In this document: one piece after another, positions 23,969-35,722 of the stretch
Layout of the letters: every line of letters begins with the position of its first letter
Numbering within the stretch: the first letter of the stretch is position 1
DNA from: Chiridota heheva
Taxonomy: Eukaryota; Echinodermata; Holothuroidea; Apodida; Chiridotidae
Assembly: GCA_020152595.1 (NCBI GenBank)
Contig: JAIGNY010001753.1
Span: forward strand, 2,539,501-2,603,500
Length of the DNA: 64,000 bases
Reading direction: 5' to 3'
The notes under the pieces: model-generated
What the model saw: the letters and a program-made list of their open reading frames with translations, nothing else
What the model was told of the DNA's origin: nothing
Database searches by the model: none
Translations under genes and position numbers: made by a program

Positions 23969-26900
23969 ATGCTACTTGTAGGAATGATTGATCATTTGTA
24001 TGGTTTTGTAAGTAATGCAAATGCAATATAGTTAGTGGTGGTTTCCACCAAAAAAGGCACAACAATTTGATGAATTTATGTGAAAAGGGTAACAATTATG
24101 TAGGCCTACCATACAATCGTTCTTCATTGTTTAAAGTATAACTGTGTGTTGTGGAAAAGATGATATCTCCTTTTAAATTTGGTTTGGTTATTTGTAAAGA
24201 AACTAGAGGTACTTTCTTATCCTTAGTACCTTGATCTTTGGCAATATCTATTAGGTTCTGAGCAGTGTCATATTGTCACATCTCGGAGGTCAAGACAATG
24301 TATTGGTTAAGAGCAGAACATTAAACTGGTAAATTATTAGTTCCATTAAATGTTTATCGGGAAATTTCTGTTAACGATAACAGATTTACCGTAATTTTCT
24401 TCAACTTAAATCATTTTCCTAATTAACTTGGAATACTTTCACCTTCCAATAAGAGAATAAAGCATACAATCGGTAAGGTTAAGTCGTTATTGGGGTAGTT
24501 CCCTCTGTCTTCCCCACCTAACATGCTACGACTTTGGTAATTATACATTTAAAATAATGTTTTACGGCAACTTACGATTTAAGATAATTGGATTACACAA
24601 TATGACGACCGTGGATTTGTATGTGCTCTATGATTGGGATGCTGAGGCATGAATATTAAACAACCTAGTAATCTAGTTACAAAATGTTTTCAACGATTTA
24701 GCACGTTATCAGTAAAATGCAATACTTTCAAGAACATTAGAATGCCCACTAATCTCTGACAGTTCTGTTTTGGTTAATTTAAATTACTTTATGAAAACCA
24801 TTTTTACGTTGGTTGCTTGCTTGCTCTCTCTGGATTTAACAATGTCATGGAGGCCAAGGAAATATGTAGAACGGGTTTTAACTCACTAAAGAATATTACG
24901 TAATCTGGTGATAGGCAAAATTATCTGGATTGCTCGGTCGTAGTTTTCCTAAAAGATCTTTTGTTTTGGAAAGTTATTGTATAACGATTGACCATGTAGT
25001 AAGACCCTTATATTGAAACAATTTCAGGCACGTTATAGCAGATTACTGTTATCAATTTCCTTGCTGTGACAAACAGCAACTTAACTGGAATAGTCATGTG
25101 TGCCAGGAGTAGGTATTGCTGGAGGAAATTATATATAAAAAAAGTGTACCATTTAAGCTTGGCTTTAAGTCGGTTTGGGATGAAGTTCTGGTAGGGAGTG
25201 ACGAGTCTAAAATAATATTTGATTAGTTAGTAGTGTAAGGAATAGCGTAGGCAAGGGAGTTGTTGTAATCAAATTTTTCAACAGTTCATCAAAGAATTGT
25301 TATTTTCCTTTAACAATCTAATATCTTCCTGCAATTGACCGATACGTGCAAAGATGGGCTTCGCCAAAGAAAATGTATGATTGACAGTGGTGGAACACTG
25401 GTGGGCTTCAACATCTACACTCCATTTGGGAATGTTTCACCTTAAAACGCGCTTAAGTAAAACAATCTTGGAACTAGCTGTGATGTGTTACGGAAAAGTA
25501 TAAATAAACTTAAATTGTACCATTATTATGCCGGTTGGTTTTAAGAACGAGGATATGATAAACAGATATTAATTCATGCAAAAAGTTTAATAAATTGAAT
25601 AGTTCTTAATTTTTGGTATCATAATCCTGCAACCTAACGTTGTCGTTACTCCTCGCTCTTGCACATTTTCGTTCCTGATTGATTGTCGGTAAAATTTCAG
25701 CCAATTAATGTTTTAATTTCTGATGAATACAGTCATATAATGAGAAATATCTGCCAGTGTAACAAAGTATACAAAAAAACTGGAAAAAATGGGAGAAACT
25801 CAGCCAAAATCCGACAGTGGAAAACGTTTATTCGTATCTTCACAGCATGTTTACAATACACAAACAACAGGAAATCCTCTGCACACAATAGTACAGTCCA
25901 CGCGGCTTGGGCGTACTAACATTACGTCAGAATTGAAATAAAGTAATACATAAGCGGACGCGAAATGTTTTCTCTCATCGCTTTCTATTTGTTGAAAAGT
26001 ACTGGTATTTTTTGAGCCAATTATTTGCGATTTTATATATATATGGTAAACAAATATATGATAATTGTCAGGCCGTGTAAAATGGACTCCTAAATACTTT
26101 TATTCATAACTTACAAAGGTCAAAGCGGCGATAACTTTGTGATTTTGCTTGCGCCCTCATTAGAAAATATTTTAAAAGAAAACTTTTCATAGTTTACAAA
26201 GTACGGTACCTTTTTTTAGAATAATTAAATGAAAATGATTTTAAACGATGCTTAACAAATTTAAGTTCTCTATACCGTTTGAAATGGAACAAAATATTCA
26301 TAGACTCTTTAGTTATAACGTTGGAAATGCAAAGTATATGCGATTTTTCAGAGCGTTGGAAATGCAAAATATATGCGATTTTTCAGAGCGTTTTGCACAG
26401 TTAAGGAGATTATCGCAAGCGTATGGAACAAACATTCCCATATGTCCGACGTCAGCTTTTTCCGCAACTTGTGAATTTCCTTGTTTTTGGTAACATACTT
26501 ATTTACATTTATTTCACATAATACAAATCTCACAAGCAAAGTCATCAGCGCATGCACTTTCTCACAATGTGAAAGATGAGAATAAAAGAAAACATATCAA
26601 TTCCGGGACATCTCATAATCATTCAACTGAAATAGATAAACACTGAAATAATGAGCGAAAAGCCAAGCCTCTAGCAATGAGACAATTTTTAATCATATTT
26701 ACATATTGCGTTTAAGGTAAGCTTTATTCTATCAAAGAAATTATTGACACTGGGAATTTTGTTCCTTTAATGAGAGTGAAAGACAAAATATTTCGCATGA
26801 AAGAATGAAATTAGCGAATTCATCAGATTCACGAGAAAACCCAAACGTTACGATGAAAAGAGTAAAGGTCATACTACTTGGAAAGATAGTTTGCTGTAGA

Positions 26901-28869
26901 TTACACCAAAAGCATTGCGTAAATGGGAATGCCCAGAAAAAGTTGTAAATGGGGGTAAATATCATGACGAAAATCATTATGCTTATTTAAAAAAAAAAGC
27001 TCGTTTGGACTTAATAAGCAATGGATATATTTATATCAAAAATACCTCAGTTTGCTAGCAAGTTTTAATTCCAATCTATATTATTACAGCCTATATGTAC
27101 ATCCCTTTCCCATCTAACTATTAAAGCACATGGTGCCTCAACGTCGGCTCTTGGAGCGACAAGTTTGATGGTGGAGCAGCATCACCTGCTTTATCCAAAT
27201 TGGGTAAACGGAGAAGCGTAAGGAGAGAATCTGAGGTTGGTGAATGGTTTCTTGATCAATCAAACTTTTTTTAAAAGTTTTTGAGAAATTATTGCTTTGG
27301 AGAGGGAATTGGAACAGTTGGAATGGGACGGAGCGGTGAAATCTGCTGATATATCTCCGTCGTCGTTGTTTATCTTTATGCAACACTTCTGTTAATAGAT
27401 CAACAAAAAGTGCTTTATCGTATTATTTGTCCATTTAGATACCCTCGTAATCTACGAAGCTTTACAATTGAACTATAGCTCTTTTATAAAAACTAGAAGA
27501 CTTTTAAACCCACTGAAGCTCACCCATGTACTTAATAGTGGCTTCGGGACAGATTATCTTTTGCACAATTTCTTAACATAAAACGAAATCACTAAAGTTT
27601 TAATTATATATTTTATTTCATTTTATTTTTTTGTACAAAAGAATAAATTATAAATTAAGAATAAATGCTACCCGTCATGCCAAAGTACTAGCTTGAAAGG
27701 CAAAGGTTTCGTTGACAGGCATGTTCATCTTATGCTCATTACAGAATCCGCCCCTTGAACACTACTCCATCATGGTTTTCGGTGCCTGTGGCAGTTTAGT
27801 AATCGCATAAACGATTACGTGACATTGATAAGCTGTCACTGAAAAGTTTTGAGTTCACTGTTTTATTTCCACATTACTCCATCCCGTATTATAACAAATT
27901 TTTTGGTCAAATGATTGCGTGATGCATGTTTAACTCGTTGAAACAGGATACAATTACAGTGGCAGTTTCATCCCGTCCGTGTTTCAAGAGGCGCTTTCTT
28001 CAAATGTGTAGGATGGTGTTGATCTCATATAAAATAAGGCGCTGATGACCAAAATGGTGAAGAACGAATTCGAACCCTCTTTCCATAAAGGAGATATTCA
28101 AGTTCCAAACCTTAAGATCTAATGAGACGTAACGTTTATCATACTAGTAGAGACATAACCTTCATGCCTTCCTCAGAAGTCTTTGAAAACCAAATTTGTC
28201 TTTGGTTTTGTTCTTTTGTTCATTAAAGTAATAGTAATTTGTCAGTTGAAGAAATTGTGACAAAATTGTTTTTAGTTAAATACAATTTATGTAACATACA
28301 ATAAGAATTCTTCAAAAAAAAATGAGTGTGTGATTTTACCTTTTTATAGTAGACTTGCTACACCAGTCATTATCAATAAGATACTAAGGCATTTCCTCCA
28401 AAGTCGTTTGTCTTTCATCATACAAGGTTTTAACATTAAACTAACGCTTAAATGACTGCTGGATAACTTAAGTTTGAGGTAACGCTACCCAAAAGTGTTT
28501 GTGCTGCCGCCAAAACTATTCTCTCCTGCGTTGGCGCTTGTGTTTTTGATGAGATGTATGAGCGGCAAACACCGACAGTGTTTTAGAATCTCCACTAGAA
28601 CCACATCCAGCTACAAGTAAATCATAATTGTTTATTCAATGTGCTCAGTATAGAGTATGGATAAAAGAAAACAATCCTTAAAAACATAAATTATGTCAAT
28701 ATTGTCCCACAATTGTTAACTATGAGGAAATTTATGATTACAATTTTTTTTAAATCTCCTTCGCTGATACAAACCTCGCCATAACCTATATATGATATGT
28801 TATCAGCATTTTGAAGCTTACTGCCAGCAAAATATAATATGACTCTCCTGGTTTGCCACAGGAATTAGA
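23969..28869. other. Intergenic, no gene recognised
   Basis: About 4.9 kb without a convincing coding frame. 26320-26389 is an exact-register duplication of 35 bases (listed separately). Confidence 0.5.
26320..26389. repeat. Tandem duplication of 35 bp
   Basis: Two copies of GTTGGAAATGCAAA(G/A)TATAT plus GCGATTTTTCAGAGC, differing at one base; recent duplication. Confidence 0.85.
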
Positions 28870-29105
28870 AACAACAGGTGGGATAGGTTAGAATGGTATG
28901 TGGCTTTGGAACAGAATGGGATGGTATGTGAAACAGGGTTGGATGGTATGTGGGACAGGGTGGGATTTCATCTGGATTGCAGGTGTGATTGCATATGGAT
29001 CAGAGGGTGGAATTGTATCTGGATTTAATGTATGATTTCCAGCAGGGTGGAATGTATGATGGTATGGCATGTGGGACAGAGGGTGTGATGACATGTGGGA
29101 CAGAA
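28870..29105. repeat. Minisatellite, ~22-bp GGATGGTATGTGGGACAGGG units
   Basis: About ten diverged units such as GGGATGGTATGTG...ACAG and GTGATGACATGTGGGACAG. A proline/histidine-rich frame on the - strand comes from this repeat and is not taken as a gene. Confidence 0.75.
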
Positions 29106-31256
29106 GGTAGAACGTGCGTTAACAGCGGCGAGGGGATATTCATCGTTTGCGATGTTTGGCTCATTTAATTATATTTGAGCGTCGAGCTTCGAGATCGTTT
29201 CAGGGTTGTAATTGCGTGCGTGGGTTGATATCGGCTTTTTTTTTGTCATTTGGTTTAAACATGTCAAACGCGTAATAACTTTTACAACAGTTAATATCAC
29301 CTCTAATGAAGCAAAATCATTTCTACTCTTTAGTTTTAAGATTGTTGACATTAAGCCACTAAACACTTCAATCTTTGAAACGTGCAAAACTAATGTCATT
29401 CATAAAACAGTACAAAGATAGAAAAGCAAACCGCTAAATAAGTTTTAAAATTCATTTTCACTTTAAAATTGTTGTATACGGCCAGAATATAACAGGAATA
29501 ATATTACTCAAAGCATTCTTGGGCAAGAGACCTGCACCAAAACGATTAATCGTCACTGTTGTTAGAGACCCTGGTTTGATAAACGGTTGGAAGACCCTAT
29601 AGATACTGTTAATTCACTTACAATATGAAATGGTATTTCAGCTGGGTTTTAGTATTATTAGGGCCAATTTCAGCTTGATAGAAAAATATTTTGAGTTTCT
29701 TAAAAATCTGCTTTAACTCGGCCGTCTAAGAGAAACCTTAAATCTAATGGTTGCTCAGATCCTAGAATTAGTAACGCAATGGAAGTCGCCATTACCCACC
29801 AAAAAAAGCAACATCATGATTATTCGCCATATACGTTTCAATGTTTACAGTCCGCCAGTGGAGAGACCGATATACGCCTTAAAGGTCGCTTATTGTATTT
29901 TTTATTTAAAAATGTTTCGTTTTAATAACATAAATTGACGATACATTAGTGTGATTTGACTCTTAATTCCATTTGTTTTTTGAGAAATTGTAGAATAGCA
30001 CAGACCAAAATAATGTTTAAGTTATTGTATATTGTTTCATCTTATAATGAAAAACTTGAAACATACGCTGTAGTAAAGTTTCCTAATATTTAAATTATCT
30101 AATAGTGTGATTGTTACAAACGATTTGATTTAAGATAAATGTATTTGGTACCTTATTTCTGTGAATGATCTCCGGATTCCCTTCTTTTAATAGATTTTAG
30201 ATAGATGTTACCCCTTACTTGTTATATAAACCTGAGCATTGTTGATAATTATTAATGGTTTTCTATTGGAGAAACAAACTGCTGCCAGCTCTTAGATAGC
30301 CTTTTCCTCTAGAGTTCCTAAAGGAAAGAAATGAATAGTGATCCATAAACCAAGGACATTCCGAACTACTCGGTTGCAAACTTGTTCCATATTCCATTTA
30401 AAGCCCAGATCAAAAACTTCAACTAAGCCTACGATCCCCGACAAAATTAATGACACAAAACACTTGAGATTCAATTCGCGTCTCATTCACATAAATTTAG
30501 AAGCGCATGCCACACACAACCTCACTCCCACCCACCCCGCGTCTTTGTTGGCTTGAAAATGTCAAAATTGAGGAAGGTTGCGGTTTTGTGTCATATATTT
30601 GTGTCGAGATTTGTAGTTGACATGGTTGAACTGGAATTTGAAGAAGAAGATCAGGCACATGAGAAACTTGTTAGTATACTTACAAGATTCAATACAAATT
30701 GCCGTTTTTACCGTGTTAAGACTCTCCTCCAAATCTACTTTGCAAAAAACCAGTCAAACCAAGGGTAATGCACAAGACCAGATGTTTCGTGGGGTTGTAA
30801 TAACACCATAAAATACCTAACCATTGTCGTAATTATGCCTTAAAATGGCTTGTATCCAAACTTGTCGAAAATACACGAAAAATTATTCCTTTATCGGGAC
30901 GCCGCCCGTGCATCATATACATATTGGGTTCTGTAGACGTTCTCTGTCTATCGTTGGGACAATTGATACTCGAATTTGAAGTTACAAATATATTATCAAA
31001 ATATTATTAAAAAATATGTGATAATTATATTTGATTGTGACTTGATTTTACTGTAAAGACAATTGAAATAAGTATATTCATGTATATTATATACTTCATT
31101 GTCATAGCGTATTGATTTAGCAGTTATTAACCAGTTTACGCTGTAAGGATACACACATGAATAAAATGACGTCGCTCATTAGAAATGCAACTGTCTTTGA
31201 TATACAAGTTGTTGCGTATAAATCATGTACGCAAGCACCGGCTGTAATCAAGGGAT
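29106..31256. other. Intergenic, no gene recognised
   Basis: Open frames up to 76 codons without recognisable domains or splice context. The frame at 30553-30768 (+) has an acidic stretch (ELEFEEEDQ) but no supporting feature. Confidence 0.45.
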
Positions 31257-31476
31257 TTAAGAGGACTTTTGAACCTGCTTTTTCTGCTCCTGAGCTATTA
31301 TTTCGTTGCGCATAGCAGGTATAAGCTCCTTTCTGAAGGCGATATCCAGTAGTTCCTGAGACGATTTGATTTCGGGATACTCATGTAGAGCCCACTTAAG
31401 GTAAACCATGAACTCACTCCAATCAACCTGACCATCTGCATCCATGTTAGAAGCCTTCAAACCCCTCTTAGTATCA
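31257..31476 (-). CDS. EF-hand gene, last exon
   Basis: The acceptor ends GATGTAG. Codons run SDTKRGLKASNMDADGQVDW, then EFMVYLKWALHEYPEI, and a basic end KKQVQKSS before TAA. The EF-hand loop is canonical. Joins in phase to the exon at 31596-31727. Confidence 0.62.
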
Positions 31477-33260
31477 CTACATCAATAGCAAGTAAAGTAA
31501 AGTGCCATGAAAACATTAGAGAACGAATCATACTGCAGAATATTGTCACCTTGCACTTCGTTGTTCAGGTCTCAAGTGTCCCACGTCTCAAGTACCTGTG
31601 AGATGAGACTGGCGTGTAGCGGCTGGGATACTTATTTTCTATTGCGTCTCGCATTATTTCTGAGATTTTGCCTCCAGCACGATCAAAGAGCATGGCTAAA
31701 CCAACTAAACTCATGTACTCCTCTTTTCTGATTAAATGCAGAAATAAAAACAATCAATCAATCTCGGATATTGGATTTTCAGTGCGGCATTTGGACGACA
31801 GAACCAAGTGCGCTATGAAGAGTGGTTTTTCAAACATTTCCTTTCAAAGAACGTGGAGAATCGCTTTACACCCGGTTTCGGAACTTTGAATGCCATATAA
31901 TTGGACAAAATGATTTGATGAGAGGATGCTCTTGACTTCGGTTCCAAGAAATTTAAACGTGTTTAACCTGCTGATCTTCGCGGTTTTCGTTTGTAAGTCG
32001 GCCCAAGTGAAGTTTTAGCCCATGTATATATCAACGAACTCAAATGTGTTGAGGTCGAAAACAAGTCGAAATAATAGACCGATGTGCCACATCGTAGCAA
32101 CACCAAAGAAAATTTATTGAGTGCTATATACACCTATGTGCTCACGTAAAAAATCCTGAGAATAAGAGCCTCAGAGAATACAAATCAAATAACTAATGGA
32201 TGGGAACGTTACCATACCTGTTGTTCCAAAGGTCTTCCAACATTGGCTTTTTCATCATCGTTGCAAATTTTTAGGGTAAACTGTTGGTAGTCTCCGTGAA
32301 GGTCAATCATGCGTTGATGAACCATACTCTCCGACGAAATGATGCAAATACGGACGGGAACTTTCTCCTCGAAAAAGTCGGCCAAATCCAAGTCGTCTTT
32401 TTGCCCGCTCACCATAAATAGGATGCGTCGGGTGTGGATCCACATTGGTGGTGATCTTTCTTACATTAATTGCGGCTTTTTGCAGGTAGGAACAGTTGTA
32501 CCGTTTGATCACATTCTTGTTCCCATGTCTTATCAGATTCAGCAAGGTGACGCAGGAAGAGGCGTGGCCCATTGCTGTTCCTTCACTGCAAATGCTTGCC
32601 CAACTTACGTTAGTTTAATCATCTGTAAATATACATATTAGGAAATTAAATGACCTATACATCGGTACATTTGTCGAATAATACATGTTTCTGATCGGGA
32701 GTTAATATCGCTCTTCAGTTTTTTATATTCACACTTTTCTACACAAAGTTAACACTGCAAAATATTTGGAAAACTGGTCATTATTTTTATACTTTTAGCA
32801 CAATATTTTCAGTAGCCGCATAATTACTTATTCCTGTTATGAAAACTACATAATTACTCAGAAATATAACACCAACAAACAGACAAACCTCAATAGAATA
32901 ATTTTCGCTATATCCGAATTTTTCGTGAACATGGAAAAGTAGATGACCATCCCAGTCAATATGAGTCATGATCCTTGGAATGAATCTTGACCAGATAACC
33001 GTGCATTTTTCCAGGAGAAAGCTTCCCAGTTCTTCAGATCACGGAAATTGACCATTGTTCTAACTGTTTTATCTAGATTATCATAACACCATTTATCCAT
33101 TTCTTTAGTAAGGCTCACATATCGTCGATGGAAAATTTGGTGAAGTCATAATTGGCGTCTCCTAAGTCCAGCTCTAGGATAGGATTCTGAATACTAAGGT
33201 CTTTCGTTTTACGCAAGCCAACGGGAATGGTTGCGGAGTCATGAACACCACCTTTCGCAC
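31257..33260 (-). CDS. EF-hand protein gene, C-terminal part, frame-damaged
   Basis: Four exon-like blocks on the - strand: 33260-32889, 32585-32218, 31727-31596 and 31476-31257 (stop TAA). The last two join in phase and end with an EF-hand loop, NMDADGQVDWSEF (ligands at positions 1, 3, 5, 9 and 12, central Gly), so a Ca2+-binding C terminus is likely. The upstream blocks look coding (IDWDGHLLFHVHEKFGY; DLDLADFFEEKVPV; SSESMVHQRMIDLHGDY) but need frame changes within exons and do not join in phase. I do not recognise the family. Either a decaying gene or a gene read from error-prone sequence. Confidence 0.5.
31596..31727 (-). CDS. EF-hand gene, penultimate exon
   Basis: 132 nt between TTAATCAG and CACAG|GTACTT. 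Reads KEEYMSLVGLAMLFDRAGG, then ISEIMRDAIENKYPSRYTPV. An adjacent frame upstream (31790-31890) holds VPKPGVKRFSTFFERKCL, which may be a further piece of the same gene. Confidence 0.58.
32218..32585 (-). pseudogene. EF-hand gene, internal exon with a frame change
   Basis: After the acceptor ATTTGCAG, one frame reads EGTAMGHASSCVTLLNLIRH then NVRKITTN. From about 32445 a different frame reads RRILFMVSGQKDDLDLADFF to RPLEQQ at donor GTATGG. Both halves look coding, so an indel of about one base near 32450-32475 is likely. Confidence 0.5.
32889..33260 (-). pseudogene. EF-hand gene, upstream exon with two frame changes
   Basis: Acceptor TTTTCATCAG at 33263. Frame 1 reads AKGGVHDSATIPVGLRK to FSIDDM then TGA. 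Another frame continues KEMDKWCYDNLDKTV to NWEAFSW. A third reads IMTHIDWDGHLLFHVHEKF to the donor GTTTGT. A 56-base GTGAGC...ACAG intron could replace the first shift but would be unusually short. Confidence 0.42.
32970..33000 (-). other. Site of a frame change in the EF-hand gene exon
   Basis: Within these bases the coding signal passes from the middle frame to the final one; the exact base cannot be placed by eye. Confidence 0.3.
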
Positions 33261-33694
33261 CTGATGAAAAATACCAAGCAAACAAAACTTCAACAAATGA
33301 CAGGAACTATAGACCTGAACTCGATTATCAATCAATTTATGTTTTAAAAGGGTAACATTAAGACTGGATGGGTGACACTTTATTATTTTTTATTTATATA
33401 TTTCTGGTCTGTTCATTTTCCATAGGAAACCGAGTGTTGCCATGTATGGACTGCACGGTGCAGTATAGAATACTTATGTATAATTATTACAATGTGCGAA
33501 TGTCACACCAGAGCAAAACCAAGAATTTCATGCCCAGATATTTTCAATATATTTTCTAATTACTTCAACCCACTTTAAAAGTTCTTCCAATATCTACTAA
33601 GCACACATTTGATCTTGCTTGAACAATTATTTCTTCTAGAAATTCTTTTGAATGAGTACTGGATCCATCATATATGTGAAGAAAGCAGTCTTAC

Positions 33695-34260
33695 CATCGT
33701 GTCTCGCCAGGGAGTGCAAAAACAAAAGTATCAAATTCATGATCTAAATCATTCCAATATTTTCAGATAATACTATTGCCAGATTTATAATGTATAACTT
33801 ATATAGTTTTTGCACAGGAAAGTATCTGAAGCACTTCTGTCAGTCTTTTGAAATACACCTTAGTCATAAAAAAATGTTCTAACTTCCCATTTTCCTCTGT
33901 GTGACCGCGCAGCTGACCAACAGTGCTTTCTCGAAGAAAATTATCCAGCACAATCAAATCTACATCTCAAAAAATCTGATGGCTTTCAGTCTCTATCTTA
34001 ATCTTCTTTTAATAGTATTTTGCCCATTGCTGGTACTTTGCCTCTCTTCCTTCGTTGTTGACTTCCAAATATGTCAGTAAATTCATTTTTATTAGAATCT
34101 TTCGATCCAAAATAATCTGAAAAGCGTTGTCATTTTTGCAGTATTTATCGGAATTTGCCGGCTTCAATCTGAAAAGCAATTTGTGTGGTAGATGATAAAA
34201 AAACATCTTCTGCAATAGTTTTGCAGTGTTATTCGAAATGTATAGTATATCACCCACGGC
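33695..34260 (-). pseudogene. Unidentified coding remnant with in-frame stops
   Basis: One - strand frame from 34257 reads GDILYISNNTAKLLQKMFF...LLTYLEVNNEGREAKYQQ, stops (34011), continues KKIKIETESHQIF, stops, and continues DVDLIVLDNFLRESTVGQL to a third stop at 33799. Separately, NDLDHEFDTFVFALPGETR ends at a good donor (GTAAGA, 33694). Composition is protein-like, but two nonsense codons break it. It may be an upstream part of the EF-hand gene or another decayed gene; the family is not recognised. Confidence 0.4.
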
Positions 34261-35595
34261 AGTTCCAGAGGAACGCCAACTTTAAAGTAGAATCAACAAA
34301 AGACAGAAAATATTGATTCCATCTATGAGGATTTTCATAAAGGTCTTGGAAATTTCAAAGTTTAGATTTTTGTTTCATTAAATCAAGTAAACCTCTGAAA
34401 ATGTCATTTAGCTGTTCAGTATAGGGGATTTTTTTATTTTTCCCCTTTACCTAGGTTTTAGACATAAATACTAATAAGAAATCTAAAGCTGGTCTGTTTT
34501 GTTCAAGCAAAGACATTTTGAGAGATATTTCATTTTGAGCTCAACACTACAATCAATACATAAAAGCTATCAAATTGCGACACTTTAATGTACAATAAAC
34601 CAACAAAACCCAAACATCTGATGATTTATGCGATTTTTGTTTTTTGGAACCATTTGGGGCTGTTGGTATAACGTGGGACCAATGTCAATTTCTTTGAAAT
34701 TCTGATATTCAAATGTGTATCTGTAAATAAATTAAAGGGATTTAAAAAAAAATCTCCAAATAGAATTACTGAAAAAGTTTTTGAATTATTTCTGGAGTAT
34801 CTCGGAGTTATCCGGATATCGTACGGAGTTTATTTGCCGAGAGGGTTTCGCGGACTCAAGTGTATTCCACGTAGCGTTCTAGGCTATGGACTTGTTGTAT
34901 TAATAATTCTATTGCGCTCAACCTTGATATTATAAGGCATTCCAATGATTAGATTATATCTTGAGTTACTTAATTGGTCATGAAATAAATATTTGCTCCA
35001 ACTATTTTGAGAATAGAAATTATTAAAAGGTTATTCCAAGGTGGTACTTCTTTGGTTAATCATTCGGGAGGAACATTCAACTTAATGATCACCAAGTATT
35101 CCTTAATTTTTAACCAAATATGTTACACAAGAGCTGACACTAATTGCTGTTTTTGTTACTGGTCTTTAGCCATTGATAATCATCTCGAAGCTTATTCTTA
35201 CACAGCGCAGTGGAGTAGCCAGAGGGGGGCGATCGCCCCACCTAAAATATTTTAATCCGTCGGTTCAGATTTTAATCCGGCAGCATGCCTATCAACGGGA
35301 ACATAAATGTTCTAATTAATGGGGACATTTTGCTACATGGAAGACGCGATTTTATGAAATTTCGCATGAATTGTTGTTATATTAGCATTAAATCCTTATG
35401 CATTGTTACATTTTTCAAATTTGAAATACGTCTGGGAGAATATCTTTGCTTAGGAAAACTTTAAACTTATGAAAATACCTTCACTACTTTCATGGCTAAA
35501 TTTCCACTCCCATTAGATATGTTCACCAAGCCGTTTTCGAAGTATTAGATAAAATAGACAATAAAGCTATGATTCTACTAGGCGCGAAACGGAGA
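34261..35595. other. No gene recognised
   Basis: AT-rich. Near 35206 the phrase CAGTGGAGTAGCCAGAGGGG resembles the start of many short transposon remnants, but no partner end was found. Confidence 0.4.
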
Positions 35596-35599
35596 GAAA

Positions 35600-35686
<87 letters not shown>

Positions 35687-35722
35687 AAGAGACAGAGAGA
35701 GAACAGAGACAGAAAGAAAGAA
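35596..35722. repeat. Compound microsatellite (GA)n-(GACA)n-(GAAA)n
   Basis: About 26 bases of (GA)n, then about 60 bases of (GACA)n, then impure GAGACAGA and GAAA units. The Leu/Ser- and Cys-rich frames on the - strand derive from this repeat. Confidence 0.95.

Noticed and set aside
28870..29105. CRISPR-like or other spaced repeat array (also 47987-48150 and 55953-56200)
   Set aside because: Units are contiguous and diverged with no unique spacers, in an animal genome; ordinary minisatellites.
30553..30768. 71-codon + strand frame with an acidic stretch
   Set aside because: No domain, no splice context, and length is unremarkable for AT-rich sequence.
33067..33130. A 56-base intron (GTGAGC...ACAG) within the EF-hand gene exon
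   Set aside because: It restores one frame break but not the next, and the skipped bases read as protein-like; kept only as an alternative.
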